From assembly GCA_033764435.1 (NCBI GenBank), contig JANRIX010000048.1:1-64000 (forward strand): a stretch of DNA of 64,000 nucleotides, written 5' to 3'. Shown here one piece after another: positions 16,647-25,752 of this stretch. A model generated the notes under the pieces. It was not told the origin of the DNA and searched no databases. It saw only the letters and a list, made by a program, of their open reading frames with translations. Made by a program: the position numbers and the translations under genes. This stretch comes from JAEUMY01 sp033764435 (GTDB lineage Bacteria > Pseudomonadota > Gammaproteobacteria > Burkholderiales > Usitatibacteraceae). Every line of letters starts with the position of its first letter. Within the stretch, counting starts at the first letter, position 1.

Positions 16647-18044
16647 TCAGCGGGTGATGCGATCGCCCGGCGGGTTCAGTGGCAGCGTCACGCGTGCCTC
16701 CAGTCCGCCGCCGTCCGCATCGCGCGGCAGCAGATCCAGCCGGCCGCCATGCAGCCGGGCCACCCGCTCCACGATGGCAAGACCCAATCCCGCGCCGGAT
16801 GCGCCTGTGCGCGCTTCGTCTAGACGGGTGAAGGGCTGCTTGAGCCGCTCGACTTGATCCGCTGGAATGCCGGGGCCGCGGTCTTTCACGCAGAGCAGGA
16901 CTGCATTGCCCGCGACGGACGTTTCCACGTCGATCTGCGCGCCACCATACTTCGCAGCGTTCTCCAGGAGGTTGGCGATCATTCGACGCACGGCCACCAC
17001 GCGTAGCGGCAGATCGGGAAGGTTGCCCAGTATCTTGCGAATATTCGCATCGGCCAATGCGCCCATTCCACCCCCACTTCCACCGCCACCATTCGAACCA
17101 TTGCCGATGCGTCGTGCGATGACGTCCTCAACCAGCGCATTGAGCGATGACAGGACCGGTGTTTCACCCGATTCCTCGCGCGCGAAATCGAGGAACTGGC
17201 CGATGATGGCGTCCATGTCGTCAATGTCGGCGGCCATGTCCGTGCGCGTCCCGTCGTCCACTTTCTGTCCGAGCATTTCGATGTTGAGCCGCATTCGGGC
17301 CAATGGTGTGCGCAAGTCATGCGAGACCCCGGCAAGAAAGGTGGCGCGCTCCTGCGCCTGCCGTTGCAGATCGGCCTGCATCTGGTTGAAGGCCGCAGCC
17401 ACGGCGCGGACTTCCGAGGGGCCTTCCAGCCCGACCGGCCGCGGCGTGCCACCCTTGCCCAGCAGGCGCGCAGCCTGGGCCAGCTCCCGAAGCGGCTGAC
17501 TCACCTTGCGCATGAGCAGGAAAGCGCCGAGCAGCGCAATGCTCGCACCAAAGACAGCCCAGCCCAGCCAGGCCATTCCGGTATCGCGCTCGATGCGATT
17601 GCGCGGAAAAGCGACCCAGTACTCGCGCACACCCACCGGCAGCTTGATCAGGAACAGATTGGGGTTGCGTGGGCGCACCCAGATGTCGGCACTCTCCCCG
17701 TACTCGCGTTTCAGCCGGGCGCGCACGTTGCGTAGGCCCGGCACGTCGGGTGCCAGCTCGACTTCGCTTTCGGTCTCGCCCTGATCCGCCTTCACCCGGC
17801 TGATGCGCACGCCTTCACGTTCCTGCAGCCGGCCGATGAACTCCAGATGACGCTCGGGCGGAATGGTTTCCAGCGCTGCGCTGATGGACTTCAGGTGGCT
17901 GGCGAAGCCCGCCGCGGCAATCTGCTGGCGCGGCTGGGAATACAGGCGATTGAACAGCCAGAACGACACCGCCTGCGTCGCGGCCAGTGCGAGCAGGATG
18001 ATGAGCACGGTTCGCGTGAGCAGCGAACGAGGAAGTAGATTCAT
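16647..18044 (-). CDS. envZ: EnvZ-like sensor histidine kinase
   Basis: 465-aa inner-membrane kinase. Two transmembrane helices (about residues 10-30 and 150-172) flank a periplasmic domain; a HAMP domain follows, then the phospho-acceptor box GVSHDLRTPLARMR (histidine near residue 246), an N box, and the ATP-binding G boxes KDRGPGIPADQ and GAGLGLAIV. A glycine/serine insert in the catalytic domain sits beside one palindrome copy (ANIR, with codons GCG AAT ATT CGC). It lies 53 bases after the response regulator gene on the same strand, so they form a two-gene operon. Confidence 0.92.
   Translation of the reverse strand: MNLLPRSLLTRTVLIILLALAATQAVSFWLFNRLYSQPRQQIAAAGFASHLKSISAALETIPPERHLEFIGRLQEREGVRISRVKADQGETESEVELAPDVPGLRNVRARLKREYGESADIWVRPRNPNLFLIKLPVGVREYWVAFPRNRIERDTGMAWLGWAVFGASIALLGAFLLMRKVSQPLRELAQAARLLGKGGTPRPVGLEGPSEVRAVAAAFNQMQADLQRQAQERATFLAGVSHDLRTPLARMRLNIEMLGQKVDDGTRTDMAADIDDMDAIIGQFLDFAREESGETPVLSSLNALVEDVIARRIGNGSNGGGGSGGGMGALADANIRKILGNLPDLPLRVVAVRRMIANLLENAAKYGGAQIDVETSVAGNAVLLCVKDRGPGIPADQVERLKQPFTRLDEARTGASGAGLGLAIVERVARLHGGRLDLLPRDADGGGLEARVTLPLNPPGDRITR
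17037..17048. repeat. iterated palindrome GCGAATATTCGC
   Basis: In envZ (minus strand), read as ANIR beside the Gly-rich insert; flanked T/A. Confidence 0.95.
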
Positions 18045-18097
18045 CGTGGGGCGCGCATCAGCACGCGTCGCATCGGTAAGCGCCGCATCTGCACATG

Positions 18098-18859
18098 CTA
18101 TTTCCCGCCCGCATGCTTGGTGCCGTCCGGCACGAAGACATAGCCGAAGCCCCATACCGTCTGCAGATAGCGCGGATTGGATGTGTCCTCGCCCAGCAGC
18201 TTGCGCAGGCGCGAAACCTGCACGTCAATGGCGCGGTCGAAGGTCTCATGTTCGCGCCCGCGGCCCAACTCCATCAGCTTGTCGCGCGACAGCGGCATCT
18301 TGGGATGCATGGCGAAGACTTTCAGCAGGCTGAATTCGCCTGTGGTCATGGAGACTTCCTCACCGTCGCGGGTGAGCATGCGCGTGCCGAGATCGAGCTT
18401 GAAAGGACCGAACTCGACCGCACCCGCGTCCTCATCCGGCGCGCCCGGCATCGGCAGGGCGGGGCGGCGGCGCAACACCGCCTGGATGCGCGCCACCAGC
18501 TCGCGCGGATTGAAGGGTTTGGGCAGATAGTCGTCGGCCCCCATTTCCAGACCCACGATCCGATCCACGTCATCGCCCTTGGCGGTGAGCATGATGATGG
18601 GGATATCCGAATATTCGCCCGCTGCATTGCCTTGTCCCGCCCGGATACGGCGGCAGATGGCAAAGCCGTCCTCGCCGGGAAGCATCACGTCGAGCACGAT
18701 GAGGTCATAGCGATTTCGCGTGAGCGCCCGGTCGAGCGCCGTGCCATCGGGCACGGTGTCGACATTGAAGCCCTGCTCGGTGAGATAGCGCTTCAGCAGA
18801 TCGCGCAGACGGAGGTCGTCATCGACGACGAGGATTCGGTTGCGGAGCGTTGAGTTCAT
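18098..18859 (-). CDS. ompR: OmpR-family response regulator
   Basis: 253-aa regulator with a receiver domain (acidic pair VVDDD, phospho-aspartate in LIVLDVMLPGEDG, lysine in PKPFNPREL) and a C-terminal winged helix ending LQTVWGFGYVFVPDGTK, very close to classical OmpR. Relative to the E. coli protein as I remember it, a loop between CRRIR and the IPIIMLTAK strand is longer, and the extra residues include EYS encoded by CCGAATATTCGC, one base off the iterated palindrome. Start is set at MNSTLRNRI; the frame stays open further upstream but that DNA is the control region. Confidence 0.93.
   Translation of the reverse strand: MNSTLRNRILVVDDDLRLRDLLKRYLTEQGFNVDTVPDGTALDRALTRNRYDLIVLDVMLPGEDGFAICRRIRAGQGNAAGEYSDIPIIMLTAKGDDVDRIVGLEMGADDYLPKPFNPRELVARIQAVLRRRPALPMPGAPDEDAGAVEFGPFKLDLGTRMLTRDGEEVSMTTGEFSLLKVFAMHPKMPLSRDKLMELGRGREHETFDRAIDVQVSRLRKLLGEDTSNPRYLQTVWGFGYVFVPDGTKHAGGK
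18607..18618. repeat. single-mismatch variant CCGAATATTCGC
   Basis: In ompR, within a loop extension; the residues read EYS. Confidence 0.7.
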
Positions 18860-18889
18860 GGAAAGCATGGTAACGGCGAAGGTTGGAAA

Positions 18890-18959
18890 TGTAACCGCCA
18901 CCTGTAACCAGATGTAATGACTGCTGGGGAGAGGGGTTACTGACGTTACAGGCGGTTAC
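18890..18959. promoter_or_regulatory. ompR box: six-site OmpR-type operator array
   Basis: Three forward GTAA(C/T) elements (starts 18891, 18904, 18914) are followed by three reverse GTTAC elements (starts 18936, 18945, 18955), giving a roughly symmetric array with 9-13 base steps, close to one helical turn. TGTAAC/GTTACA elements are typical of OmpR-family sites. The array lies between ompR and the divergent EF-hand gene, so it probably serves both. Confidence 0.65.
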
Positions 18960-19071
18960 CACGCGGCAGGCAACCGGCAAAGACTTGCCGCGTTCTATTG
19001 CGTAGGCTTCACTCATCAGCAAGATCGGTGGGAAGCCGCACTTCCTCGTCAATCCCTCAAGGAGAACAGAA

Positions 19072-19518
19072 ATGACTTCACGCAACCTCCGTACCACCAT
19101 CGCCGCCATGTTCGCGGTGTCTGCCATCGCCCTGGGTTTGGGCGTCCATGCCGCCGAAGGCAAAGGCGAGCACGGCAAGCATGGCGCTGATCGTCTCAAG
19201 CAAGTCGACAAGGACGGTGACGGCAAGCTGTCCAGGGATGAAGCCGCCGCCATGCCGCGCCTGGCCAAGCAGTTCGATCAGGTCGACACCGACAAAGATG
19301 GCTTCCTGTCCAAGGACGAGCTGCACGCCATGCGCGCCAAGCAAGGCGAGAATCGCCAGGCGCGCCCCGACACTGACCGAGACGGCAACATCACCCGGGC
19401 AGAAGCCGAGCGCTTTCCGAAACTGAAGGATAACTTCGACAAGATCGACGCCAACAAGGACGGCGTCATCTCGAAGGATGAGATGAAAGCTGCCCACGAG
19501 CGCAAGAAGCAGGGCTGA
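19072..19518 (+). CDS. secreted EF-hand calcium-binding protein
   Basis: 148-aa periplasmic protein with a signal peptide ending near GVHAA. Four EF-hand loops are visible: DKDGDGKLSRDE, DTDKDGFLSKDE, DTDRDGNITRAE and DANKDGVISKDE, each with the D-x-D-x-D/N-G spacing and terminal glutamate. RBS AAGGAG lies 8 bases before the ATG. The gene is divergent from ompR-envZ across the operator array, so it is a likely target of that system; calcium buffering or sensing in the envelope is inferred. Confidence 0.88.
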   Translation: MTSRNLRTTIAAMFAVSAIALGLGVHAAEGKGEHGKHGADRLKQVDKDGDGKLSRDEAAAMPRLAKQFDQVDTDKDGFLSKDELHAMRAKQGENRQARPDTDRDGNITRAEAERFPKLKDNFDKIDANKDGVISKDEMKAAHERKKQG

Positions 19519-19547
19519 TCGGCGTTTCCGCCTTTGCCCGATAGGCC

Positions 19548-20546
19548 ATGGCCATGACCAGTGTTCTCAGATATCTCGCCGTCGTCGCGCTGACGTGCCT
19601 GCTGTTGCTCATTCTCGTTTACAGCGACGCGTTTGCCAGCGGCGGCGGGATGGCTGCGGACGCTCGGCCCGCCATCCGCGACGAGGTGTGGCGCGATACC
19701 GCGCGCAAACGCGATGTACCGGTGCGCATTACCCAGCCTGCGAATGTGGAAGCGGAAGCCGGAAAGAAATGGCCGATCATCCTGTTCTCGCACGGCCTGG
19801 GTGGCAATCTGGAAGCCGGCAGGCTGTGGGCTGCCGAGTGGGTGGCGAACGGTTATGTCGTGGTGACGGTCCAGCATCCGGGCAGCGATGACAGCATCTG
19901 GAAAGCCAAGCCACCGGCTGAACGACTGGCGAGCGTGAAGTCGGCCGCCAGTGCGCGCAATCTGATCGCGCGGCTGGACGACATTCGCTTCGTACTTGAC
20001 GAGATCACCCGCCGCCATGAAACGGACGCAGCCTGGAAGCAGGTCGATCTGAACCGCATCGGCATGTCCGGCCATTCCTTCGGTGCCCGCACGACCATGG
20101 GCATCGCGGGTCAGAACCTGGGTCCGATCACGGGCAAGCCAGATCCCCGCATCAAGGCCGCAATCGCCTTCAGTCCGCTGGGTGCGGCCAGGATGGGCAG
20201 CCTTGAGAAGCAGTTTGCGAATATTCGCATGCCGTTCTTCTCGGTCACCGGGGATCAGGATGGCGAGGTGCTGGGCGATGGCACCCGGCCGGAAGATCGC
20301 ACACTGCCGTACCAGCACATGCCGGCGCCGGACAAGTACTTGGCCGTGTTCAAGGGCGGTGATCACATGGTGTTTGGCGGGCACAATTCGCGGAATGACA
20401 CCGACCGCCGAATTCAGAAGGACGTCCGGACGTTGACGCTGGCGTTCTGGAACGCGTATCTCAAGGACGAGAAGGCAGCCCGCGAGTGGTTGAAGACCGG
20501 CGCGGAGAAGACCCTGCAAGCCGGCGACCGATATGCATACAAGTGA
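19548..20546 (+). CDS. alpha/beta hydrolase, PAF-acetylhydrolase/dienelactone-hydrolase-like
   Basis: 332-aa protein with an N-terminal hydrophobic segment (signal anchor or signal peptide, about residues 6-28). The oxyanion region is ILFSHGLGGN, the nucleophile elbow is GHSFGA, and a late GGDHMVFGG supplies the histidine. These match secreted platelet-activating-factor-acetylhydrolase-like esterases. A palindrome copy sits just before the SVTGDQDG strand and encodes ANIR. The gene follows the EF-hand gene by 29 bases and may be co-transcribed. Confidence 0.82.
   Translation: MAMTSVLRYLAVVALTCLLLLILVYSDAFASGGGMAADARPAIRDEVWRDTARKRDVPVRITQPANVEAEAGKKWPIILFSHGLGGNLEAGRLWAAEWVANGYVVVTVQHPGSDDSIWKAKPPAERLASVKSAASARNLIARLDDIRFVLDEITRRHETDAAWKQVDLNRIGMSGHSFGARTTMGIAGQNLGPITGKPDPRIKAAIAFSPLGAARMGSLEKQFANIRMPFFSVTGDQDGEVLGDGTRPEDRTLPYQHMPAPDKYLAVFKGGDHMVFGGHNSRNDTDRRIQKDVRTLTLAFWNAYLKDEKAAREWLKTGAEKTLQAGDRYAYK
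20217..20228. repeat. iterated palindrome GCGAATATTCGC
   Basis: In the hydrolase gene, read as ANIR; flanked T/A. Confidence 0.95.
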
Positions 20547-20579
20547 CGCGCATTCGAAGAAATGAAGGAAATGGGGACC

Positions 20580-22160
20580 ATGATTAAACTGCATTCCATC
20601 CTGCTCGGCATCGTCCTGCTGGGCGCGGGCGCCGCGCTGGCCCAGGCGCAAAATCGGGAGATCGGCGCGGATGGCGCGCGCCATCTGCTCAACCGGACGG
20701 GCTTCGCGGCATCGCCTGCTGACATCGACCAGTTCGCGAAGCTCACGCGCGCAGAAGCGGCCGACAGGCTGTTGCGCTCGGCGCGCCGCGAGCCGGTCAC
20801 GCCGCCGCCCGCCTGGGTGGACGAGGCGATCCTGCCGCCGTACAAGCTGCGCGACCTCAGCCCCGAGGAGCGCATGAAGGAGAACCGCCTCAACATCGAG
20901 CGCGGCATCGAGCTGCGCGAATGGTGGTTCCGCGAATTGCTGGACACGCCGTCGCCCCTCACCGAAAAGATGACGATCTTCTGGCACAACCACTTCGCCA
21001 CCAGCCAGCAGAAGGTGCGCTACGGCCAGCTGATGTATCGCCAGAACCTGACGCTGCGCAAGCACGCGCTGGGCAACTTCGGCCAGTTGCTGAAGGACAT
21101 TGCGCGTGACCCGGCCATGGTCGTTTATCTGGACAGCGCGCAGAACCGGCGCGGCCAGCCCAACGAGAATTTCGCGCGAGAAGTGATGGAGCTCTTCACG
21201 CTTGGCGAAGGCCAGTACAGTGAGAACGACATCAAGGAAGTCGCCCGCGCCTTTACCGGCTGGAGCATTGATCGCGACAACGGTGAATTCATGTTCCGCC
21301 GCATGGCCCATGATGGCGGGGTCAAGACCGTGTTCGGTCGCACGGGTCGCTTCGATGGCAATGACGTCCTGGACATCCTGCTCGATCGGCCGCAGACGGC
21401 GGAATTCATCACCACCAAGCTGTGGAAGGAGTTTGTCTCGCCCACCCCGGACATGGAGGAAGTGCACCGTCTCGCCCGCATCTTCCGCAACAGCCGCTAT
21501 GACATCAGTGTGCTGATGCGCGCCATGCTGACTTCCGACGCCTTCTACGCCAGGGAGAATCGCGCCACATTGGTGAAATCGCCGGTCGAGTTCGTGGTCG
21601 GCACGCTGAAGCAGTTCGACATTCAGACTCAGTATCTGCGCCCGTTCGTGTTTGCAGCGGCAGGTCTCGGCCAGAACCTGATGTCGCCCCCGAACGTGAA
21701 GGGTTGGCCGGGTGGAGACACGTGGATCAATTCATCCTCGCTCTTGGGACGCAAACAGTTTCTGGACCGCGTCTTCCGCGCGAACGACATGCCGTTGCCG
21801 CCTGTGCCAGGCGACATGGTCGCCATGATGCGGGGCGCCGCAGGTGACATCGAACGCGGCGAGCAGCCGCGCCGCCCGCCTCCTGGCAGGGGCGACTCAG
21901 GGAGACAGGAGCGCCGCGAGCAGTTGATGCAGCGCGCGCTGGAAAACGATCGCGGCCGTGCAGGTTTGCGCATGGACCTGCCGCGCTGGACCGGTCAGTT
22001 CAAGACTCGTGACGGGGACGCGCTGACCGCCATGGCCAGCGTGGTGTTGCCCATGACCCCGCAGAACCCGATTCAGCCGGTGATGATGGCCGACCGCAGC
22101 CAGGAGGCGCTGGCGCAGGTGCGGCAGCTCGTGTCCGATCCGACCTATCAGCTCAAGTGA
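20580..22160 (+). CDS. DUF1800 family exported protein
   Basis: 526-aa protein with a signal peptide (LHSILLGIVLLGAGAALAQA). The DUF1800 signatures are ARHLLNRTGFAAS near the start, EKMTIFWHNHFATSQ, and NENFAREVMELFTLGEG; the last residues of the family, including NVKGWPGG, are present. Start set at the ATG following GGGACC rather than 18 bases earlier. Always found next to DUF1501 genes, as here (7-bp gap). Function unknown; the pair is thought to act in the envelope or at the cell surface. Confidence 0.88.
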   Translation: MIKLHSILLGIVLLGAGAALAQAQNREIGADGARHLLNRTGFAASPADIDQFAKLTRAEAADRLLRSARREPVTPPPAWVDEAILPPYKLRDLSPEERMKENRLNIERGIELREWWFRELLDTPSPLTEKMTIFWHNHFATSQQKVRYGQLMYRQNLTLRKHALGNFGQLLKDIARDPAMVVYLDSAQNRRGQPNENFAREVMELFTLGEGQYSENDIKEVARAFTGWSIDRDNGEFMFRRMAHDGGVKTVFGRTGRFDGNDVLDILLDRPQTAEFITTKLWKEFVSPTPDMEEVHRLARIFRNSRYDISVLMRAMLTSDAFYARENRATLVKSPVEFVVGTLKQFDIQTQYLRPFVFAAAGLGQNLMSPPNVKGWPGGDTWINSSSLLGRKQFLDRVFRANDMPLPPVPGDMVAMMRGAAGDIERGEQPRRPPPGRGDSGRQERREQLMQRALENDRGRAGLRMDLPRWTGQFKTRDGDALTAMASVVLPMTPQNPIQPVMMADRSQEALAQVRQLVSDPTYQLK

Positions 22161-22167
22161 GAACCGC

Positions 22168-23334
22168 ATGAACTCAACCATTGATCGTCGGCGCTTCCTG
22201 CAGTGGTCCAGCGCGCTGGCTGCCGCAGCGCAGTTGCCGGGCGTCTCGTTCGCTGCAAGCCCCGAATTCGACAACCTGCTCATCCTCGTCGAGCTGAAGG
22301 GTGCCAATGACGGGCTGAACACTGTGATTCCCTTCGAGGATCGTGCCTATCGCGAGTTGCGCCCGCGCATCGCGATCGCGCGTGACCAGGTGCTGCAACT
22401 GAATCCCGGCACCGGCCTGCATCCGTCGCTGAAGCCGATGCTGGACATGTGGGAGAGCAAGGAACTCGCGGTGGTGCAGGGAATCGGTTATCCCTCGCCC
22501 AACCTGTCGCATTTCCGCTCCATCGAGATCTGGGACACCGCATCGAAGAGCGACGAATATCTGGACGATGGCTGGCTGACCCGTGCCTTCAAGAGCCAGC
22601 CCGTGCCGCGCAACTTTGCCGCCGACGGCGTGGTGGTCGGCGCCACGGAAATGGGTCCACTGCAGGGGCTGGGCACGCGCGCCATAGCGGTCAGCAATAC
22701 CGAGAATTTTCTGCGCCAGGCCAGACTGGCCCGCCCGGTGGAGGATCAGCGCAACAGCGCGCTGCGCCACATCCTCGCGGTGGAGCGCGACATCGTGCAG
22801 GCGGCGGGCAAGCTCAATGCGAACCACAGCTTCAAGACCGTGTTCCCGCAAGGCGGCTTCGGCAATCAGGTGAAGACGGCGGCGCAGCTGGTTGCCAGCA
22901 ATGCCGGCATCGCCGTGATCCGCCTCAGCCTGGGTGGATTCGACACCCACGTGAACCAGCCCGGCACGCATGCCAATCTCTTGAAACAGCTTGCCGAGGG
23001 CATGGAAGCGCTCAGGGCAGCGCTGGTGGAACTGAATCGCTGGAACGGCACGCTGGTCATGACCTATGCCGAATTTGGTCGCCGGCCCAAGGAGAACCAG
23101 AGCAACGGCACCGATCACGGCACCGCCAATGCCCACTTCCTGATGGGCGGGCGGGTGAAGGGCGGCCTGTACGGTCAGGCGCCGCAACTGGAACGACTGG
23201 ATGGCAACGGCAACCTGCCGTTCGGGGTCGATTTCCGCAGCGTCTATGCGACCGTGCTTGACCGCTGGTGGAATGTGGACAGCAAGGCCGTTTTCGGCCA
23301 GAAGTTCGCGCCCCTGGATCTGATTCGAACCTGA
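22168..23334 (+). CDS. DUF1501 family Tat-exported protein
   Basis: 388-aa protein with a twin-arginine signal (DRRRFLQWSSALAAAAQL). The family pattern includes LVELKGANDGLNTVIP, NPGTGLHPSLKPM, and GGFDTHVNQPGTH followed by TDHGTANAHFLMGG, reminiscent of the alkaline-phosphatase/sulfatase fold with metal-binding histidines and aspartates. Forms an operon with the DUF1800 gene upstream. Substrate unknown. A strong terminator lies about 95 bases after the stop. Confidence 0.88.
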   Translation: MNSTIDRRRFLQWSSALAAAAQLPGVSFAASPEFDNLLILVELKGANDGLNTVIPFEDRAYRELRPRIAIARDQVLQLNPGTGLHPSLKPMLDMWESKELAVVQGIGYPSPNLSHFRSIEIWDTASKSDEYLDDGWLTRAFKSQPVPRNFAADGVVVGATEMGPLQGLGTRAIAVSNTENFLRQARLARPVEDQRNSALRHILAVERDIVQAAGKLNANHSFKTVFPQGGFGNQVKTAAQLVASNAGIAVIRLSLGGFDTHVNQPGTHANLLKQLAEGMEALRAALVELNRWNGTLVMTYAEFGRRPKENQSNGTDHGTANAHFLMGGRVKGGLYGQAPQLERLDGNGNLPFGVDFRSVYATVLDRWWNVDSKAVFGQKFAPLDLIRT

Positions 23335-23429
23335 TCGCGTAACAGAGGGGTGCCCGCCATTCGGGCTTAAGGTCTGCGGGTTCTGAAGCGTTTGAAGTGA
23401 GTGTTGAGGTTAGGGTGACTCCCTGGGTC

Positions 23430-23460
23430 CCCCGCCCGGTCCGCCGGGCGGGGATTTTTT
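23430..23460 (+). terminator. intrinsic terminator before tsaB
   Basis: A 10-bp GC stem (CCCCGCCCGG with CCGGGCGGGG), a TCCG loop and six T residues end the DUF1800/DUF1501 unit. The rest of the gap 23335-23567 shows nothing else clear. Confidence 0.88.
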
Positions 23461-23567
23461 GCCCGGAAACCCGGACTGTGGGCACCCCGCCGGCCGCAAC
23501 GCGTTCGGGCACCTGCTGCGGCATCCGGCGCCGATGCCGGGGCATACCGGCGGGTATACTTCGCGCC

Positions 23568-24302
23568 ATGAAACTGCTGGCTGTCGAAACCTCCACTGAA
23601 CGCTGCTCGGTCGCACTCGCGCTGGGTGCTGACGTGCATGTCGACGAGATCGATGCCGGCCAGCGGCATTCGACGTTGTTGAACGGCATGATTGTCGACG
23701 TCCTGGGCCGTCAGGGACTGACGGTGCGTGATATCGAGGGGCTCGCGTTTGGCAGCGGGCCGGGCTCCTTCACGGGCCTTCGCATCGGTTGCAGCGTGGT
23801 GCAGGGCATGGCCTTCGCCCTGGGCCTTGAGGTGGCGCCGGTCGGCACGCTCGATGCACTGGCCGAGCAGGCGGGCGCGGATTGTCCGGATGCGGGCCGG
23901 ATCATCACCGCACTGGATGCGCGCATGGGTGAGACCTATTTTGCGGCCTGGGCCCGCGATGCCGATCGTTGGCATCCCGTCGTGTCCCCATGCCTGCTGC
24001 GCGCCGACGCATTGCCATCGCTGCCGGGATCGGACTGGGTCGCAATCGGCAGCGCCTTTGACCGCCATGAATACGTGGCTGCGCATTTTGCGCCACAGGT
24101 TGCCCGCACGTTGCACGACAGGTTGCCCTCCGCGCGCGACGTTGCCGCCCTGGCCCTGCGAATATTCGCACGGGGCGAAGCCGTGTCGCCCGAAGACGCG
24201 CTGCCGCTCTACATCCGCGACAAGGTCGCGATGACCATCGATGAGCGGCGCGCACTCAAGGCCGGACCGACTGAACACGCTGCCATGGCGGTGAAGCCAT
24301 GA
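23568..24302 (+). CDS. tsaB: tRNA threonylcarbamoyladenosine biosynthesis protein TsaB
   Basis: 244-aa ASKHA-fold protein required with TsaD and TsaE for t6A37 modification of tRNAs reading ANN codons. It begins KLLAVETSTERCSVAL and carries FGSGPGSFTGLRIG, both diagnostic. The start is the ATG right before that opening. One palindrome copy in the C-terminal part encodes RIFA. The stop overlaps rimI (ATGA), and the tsaB-rimI-UDG order is a familiar betaproteobacterial arrangement. Confidence 0.93.
   Translation: MKLLAVETSTERCSVALALGADVHVDEIDAGQRHSTLLNGMIVDVLGRQGLTVRDIEGLAFGSGPGSFTGLRIGCSVVQGMAFALGLEVAPVGTLDALAEQAGADCPDAGRIITALDARMGETYFAAWARDADRWHPVVSPCLLRADALPSLPGSDWVAIGSAFDRHEYVAAHFAPQVARTLHDRLPSARDVAALALRIFARGEAVSPEDALPLYIRDKVAMTIDERRALKAGPTEHAAMAVKP
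24158..24169. repeat. iterated palindrome GCGAATATTCGC
   Basis: In tsaB, read as RIFA; flanked T/A. The next copy is more than 10 kb away. Confidence 0.95.
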
Positions 24303-24793
24303 GCGCGCTGCCGCGACCGCCGGCCGAGACGCAGACGGGGACGTTGGCCTTCCGTCGAATCCGCGAGAACGACCTTGAAGCCGTCGCCAACATCGAGCGC
24401 CGCGTGTATGAGTTTCCGTGGACCGTCGGCAACTTCCGCGACGCCATGCTCTCCGGCTACCGCTTCTGGGGTTGCTGGCGCGAGGCGCCCGATGGTGACC
24501 AGCTCGTGGGCTACGCCATCCTCATGCTGGCCGTGGATGAGGCACATCTACTCAACATCGCCGTCGATGCGCGCTTCCAGGGCCAGGGCATCGGCCGTCG
24601 AGTACTGCGCTTCATCATCGATGATGCGCGTAGCAAGGAATGCGTGATGCTGTTCCTGGAGGTGCGTCCGTCCAATCATGTCGCGCAGGCACTGTACCGC
24701 GACGTCGGATTCACCCAGCACGGCCTGCGCAAGGCCTACTATCCCGCCCGCAACGGCCGCGAGGACGCGCTGTTTCTGGGATTGGAGCTCTGA
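24299..24793 (+). CDS. rimI: ribosomal protein S18 alanine N-acetyltransferase
   Basis: 164-aa GNAT acetyltransferase. Acetyl-CoA binding motif is RFQGQGIGRRVL (Q-x-x-G-x-G), and the late segment RSNHVAQALYRDVGF-like (here RPSNHVAQALYRDVGF) with a following YYP motif matches RimI. It has a slightly extended N-terminus relative to the enterobacterial protein. Overlaps tsaB and the UDG gene by 4 and 3 bases, so all three are translationally coupled. Confidence 0.92.
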   Translation: MSALPRPPAETQTGTLAFRRIRENDLEAVANIERRVYEFPWTVGNFRDAMLSGYRFWGCWREAPDGDQLVGYAILMLAVDEAHLLNIAVDARFQGQGIGRRVLRFIIDDARSKECVMLFLEVRPSNHVAQALYRDVGFTQHGLRKAYYPARNGREDALFLGLEL

Positions 24794-25650
24794 TGGCGGT
24801 CAACTGGTCTGCCTACACCGAAGAGCAGTTGCACGAGCTGGAGTTGTTGCCGCTTGCCCGCTGGTCGGGTGGCGTACCAGAAGCAGATGCCGCGCCGGCC
24901 CCTGCCGCCCCGAAGGGCTCCACGCAGTTGGAGTCAGCACGGCAGCGTATCGAGGTTGCTGCGCCGCCGGTCGTGCGCCGCGAGGTGCCGCCCCCCCGAC
25001 CGACAGCGCCTGCGTCCCGTCCGCCGGCAACGCCGCAGGTGGTTGCACCCGCTGCACCCTTGGTGCGTCGCGCGCCGGCGCCGGGACTTGGCCAGGCCGA
25101 TTGGACGTCGCTTCGAGCACAGGTGGCCGCATGCACAGCATGTGGTCTCTGCCAGCAGCGCACCCAGACGGTGTTCGGCACCGGCGCCGAAAGCGGACCG
25201 TGGATGTTTGTGGGCGAAGGGCCGGGCATGGAAGAGGACCAGCAGGGCGAACCCTTTGTCGGACAGGCCGGCAAGCTGCTGGACGCCATGCTGGCATCCA
25301 TCCAGTTGTCTCGCGAGACCAATGTCTACATTGCCAACGTGGTGAAGTGCCGCCCGCCCGGCAACCGAACGCCAACGCCGGATGAAGCCAATGCCTGCGC
25401 CGACTATCTGGATCGCCAGATCGATTTGGTGAGTCCGAAACTGATCATCGCGCTGGGCAAGACGGCGGCCACCCGGCTCACCGGGCAGGAAGCGAGTCTC
25501 GCGAGTCAGCGTGGCAAGGACTTCAGCTATCGCGGCTATCCGGTGCTGGTGACTTATCATCCGGCCTATCTGCTGCGCAATCTGCCGGACAAGGCGAAGG
25601 CCTGGGAGGATCTGCTCCGTGCCCGGCGACTGTTCGCAGCGAAGGGCTGA
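24793..25650 (+). CDS. family 4 uracil-DNA glycosylase
   Basis: 285-aa protein. The C-terminal 200 residues form a UDG family 4 domain: cysteines in CTACGLC plus two later cysteines for a 4Fe-4S cluster, active-site motif VGEGPGMEEDQQGEPFVG, and late motif VTYHPAYLLR. The first 85 residues are proline/alanine-rich and not conserved, as in betaproteobacterial fusion-like versions annotated as phage polymerase-related. It removes uracil from DNA. Coupled to rimI through overlapping TGATG. Confidence 0.9.
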   Translation: MAVNWSAYTEEQLHELELLPLARWSGGVPEADAAPAPAAPKGSTQLESARQRIEVAAPPVVRREVPPPRPTAPASRPPATPQVVAPAAPLVRRAPAPGLGQADWTSLRAQVAACTACGLCQQRTQTVFGTGAESGPWMFVGEGPGMEEDQQGEPFVGQAGKLLDAMLASIQLSRETNVYIANVVKCRPPGNRTPTPDEANACADYLDRQIDLVSPKLIIALGKTAATRLTGQEASLASQRGKDFSYRGYPVLVTYHPAYLLRNLPDKAKAWEDLLRARRLFAAKG

Positions 25651-25752
25651 TCATCGCAGCTTTGGCCGCATTCGTCGCAGACCTCTTGTATTCGTCCCGC
25701 CAGAACCCATCATCCGCACCGTCACTGTCTCAACACCCAAAAGGAGTCACTC

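Noticed and set aside
19278..21467. A very long open frame on the minus strand opposite the EF-hand, hydrolase and DUF1800 genes
   Set aside because: GC-rich codon bias of the plus-strand genes opens this frame; it has no recognisable domain, while the plus-strand proteins are clearly conserved families.
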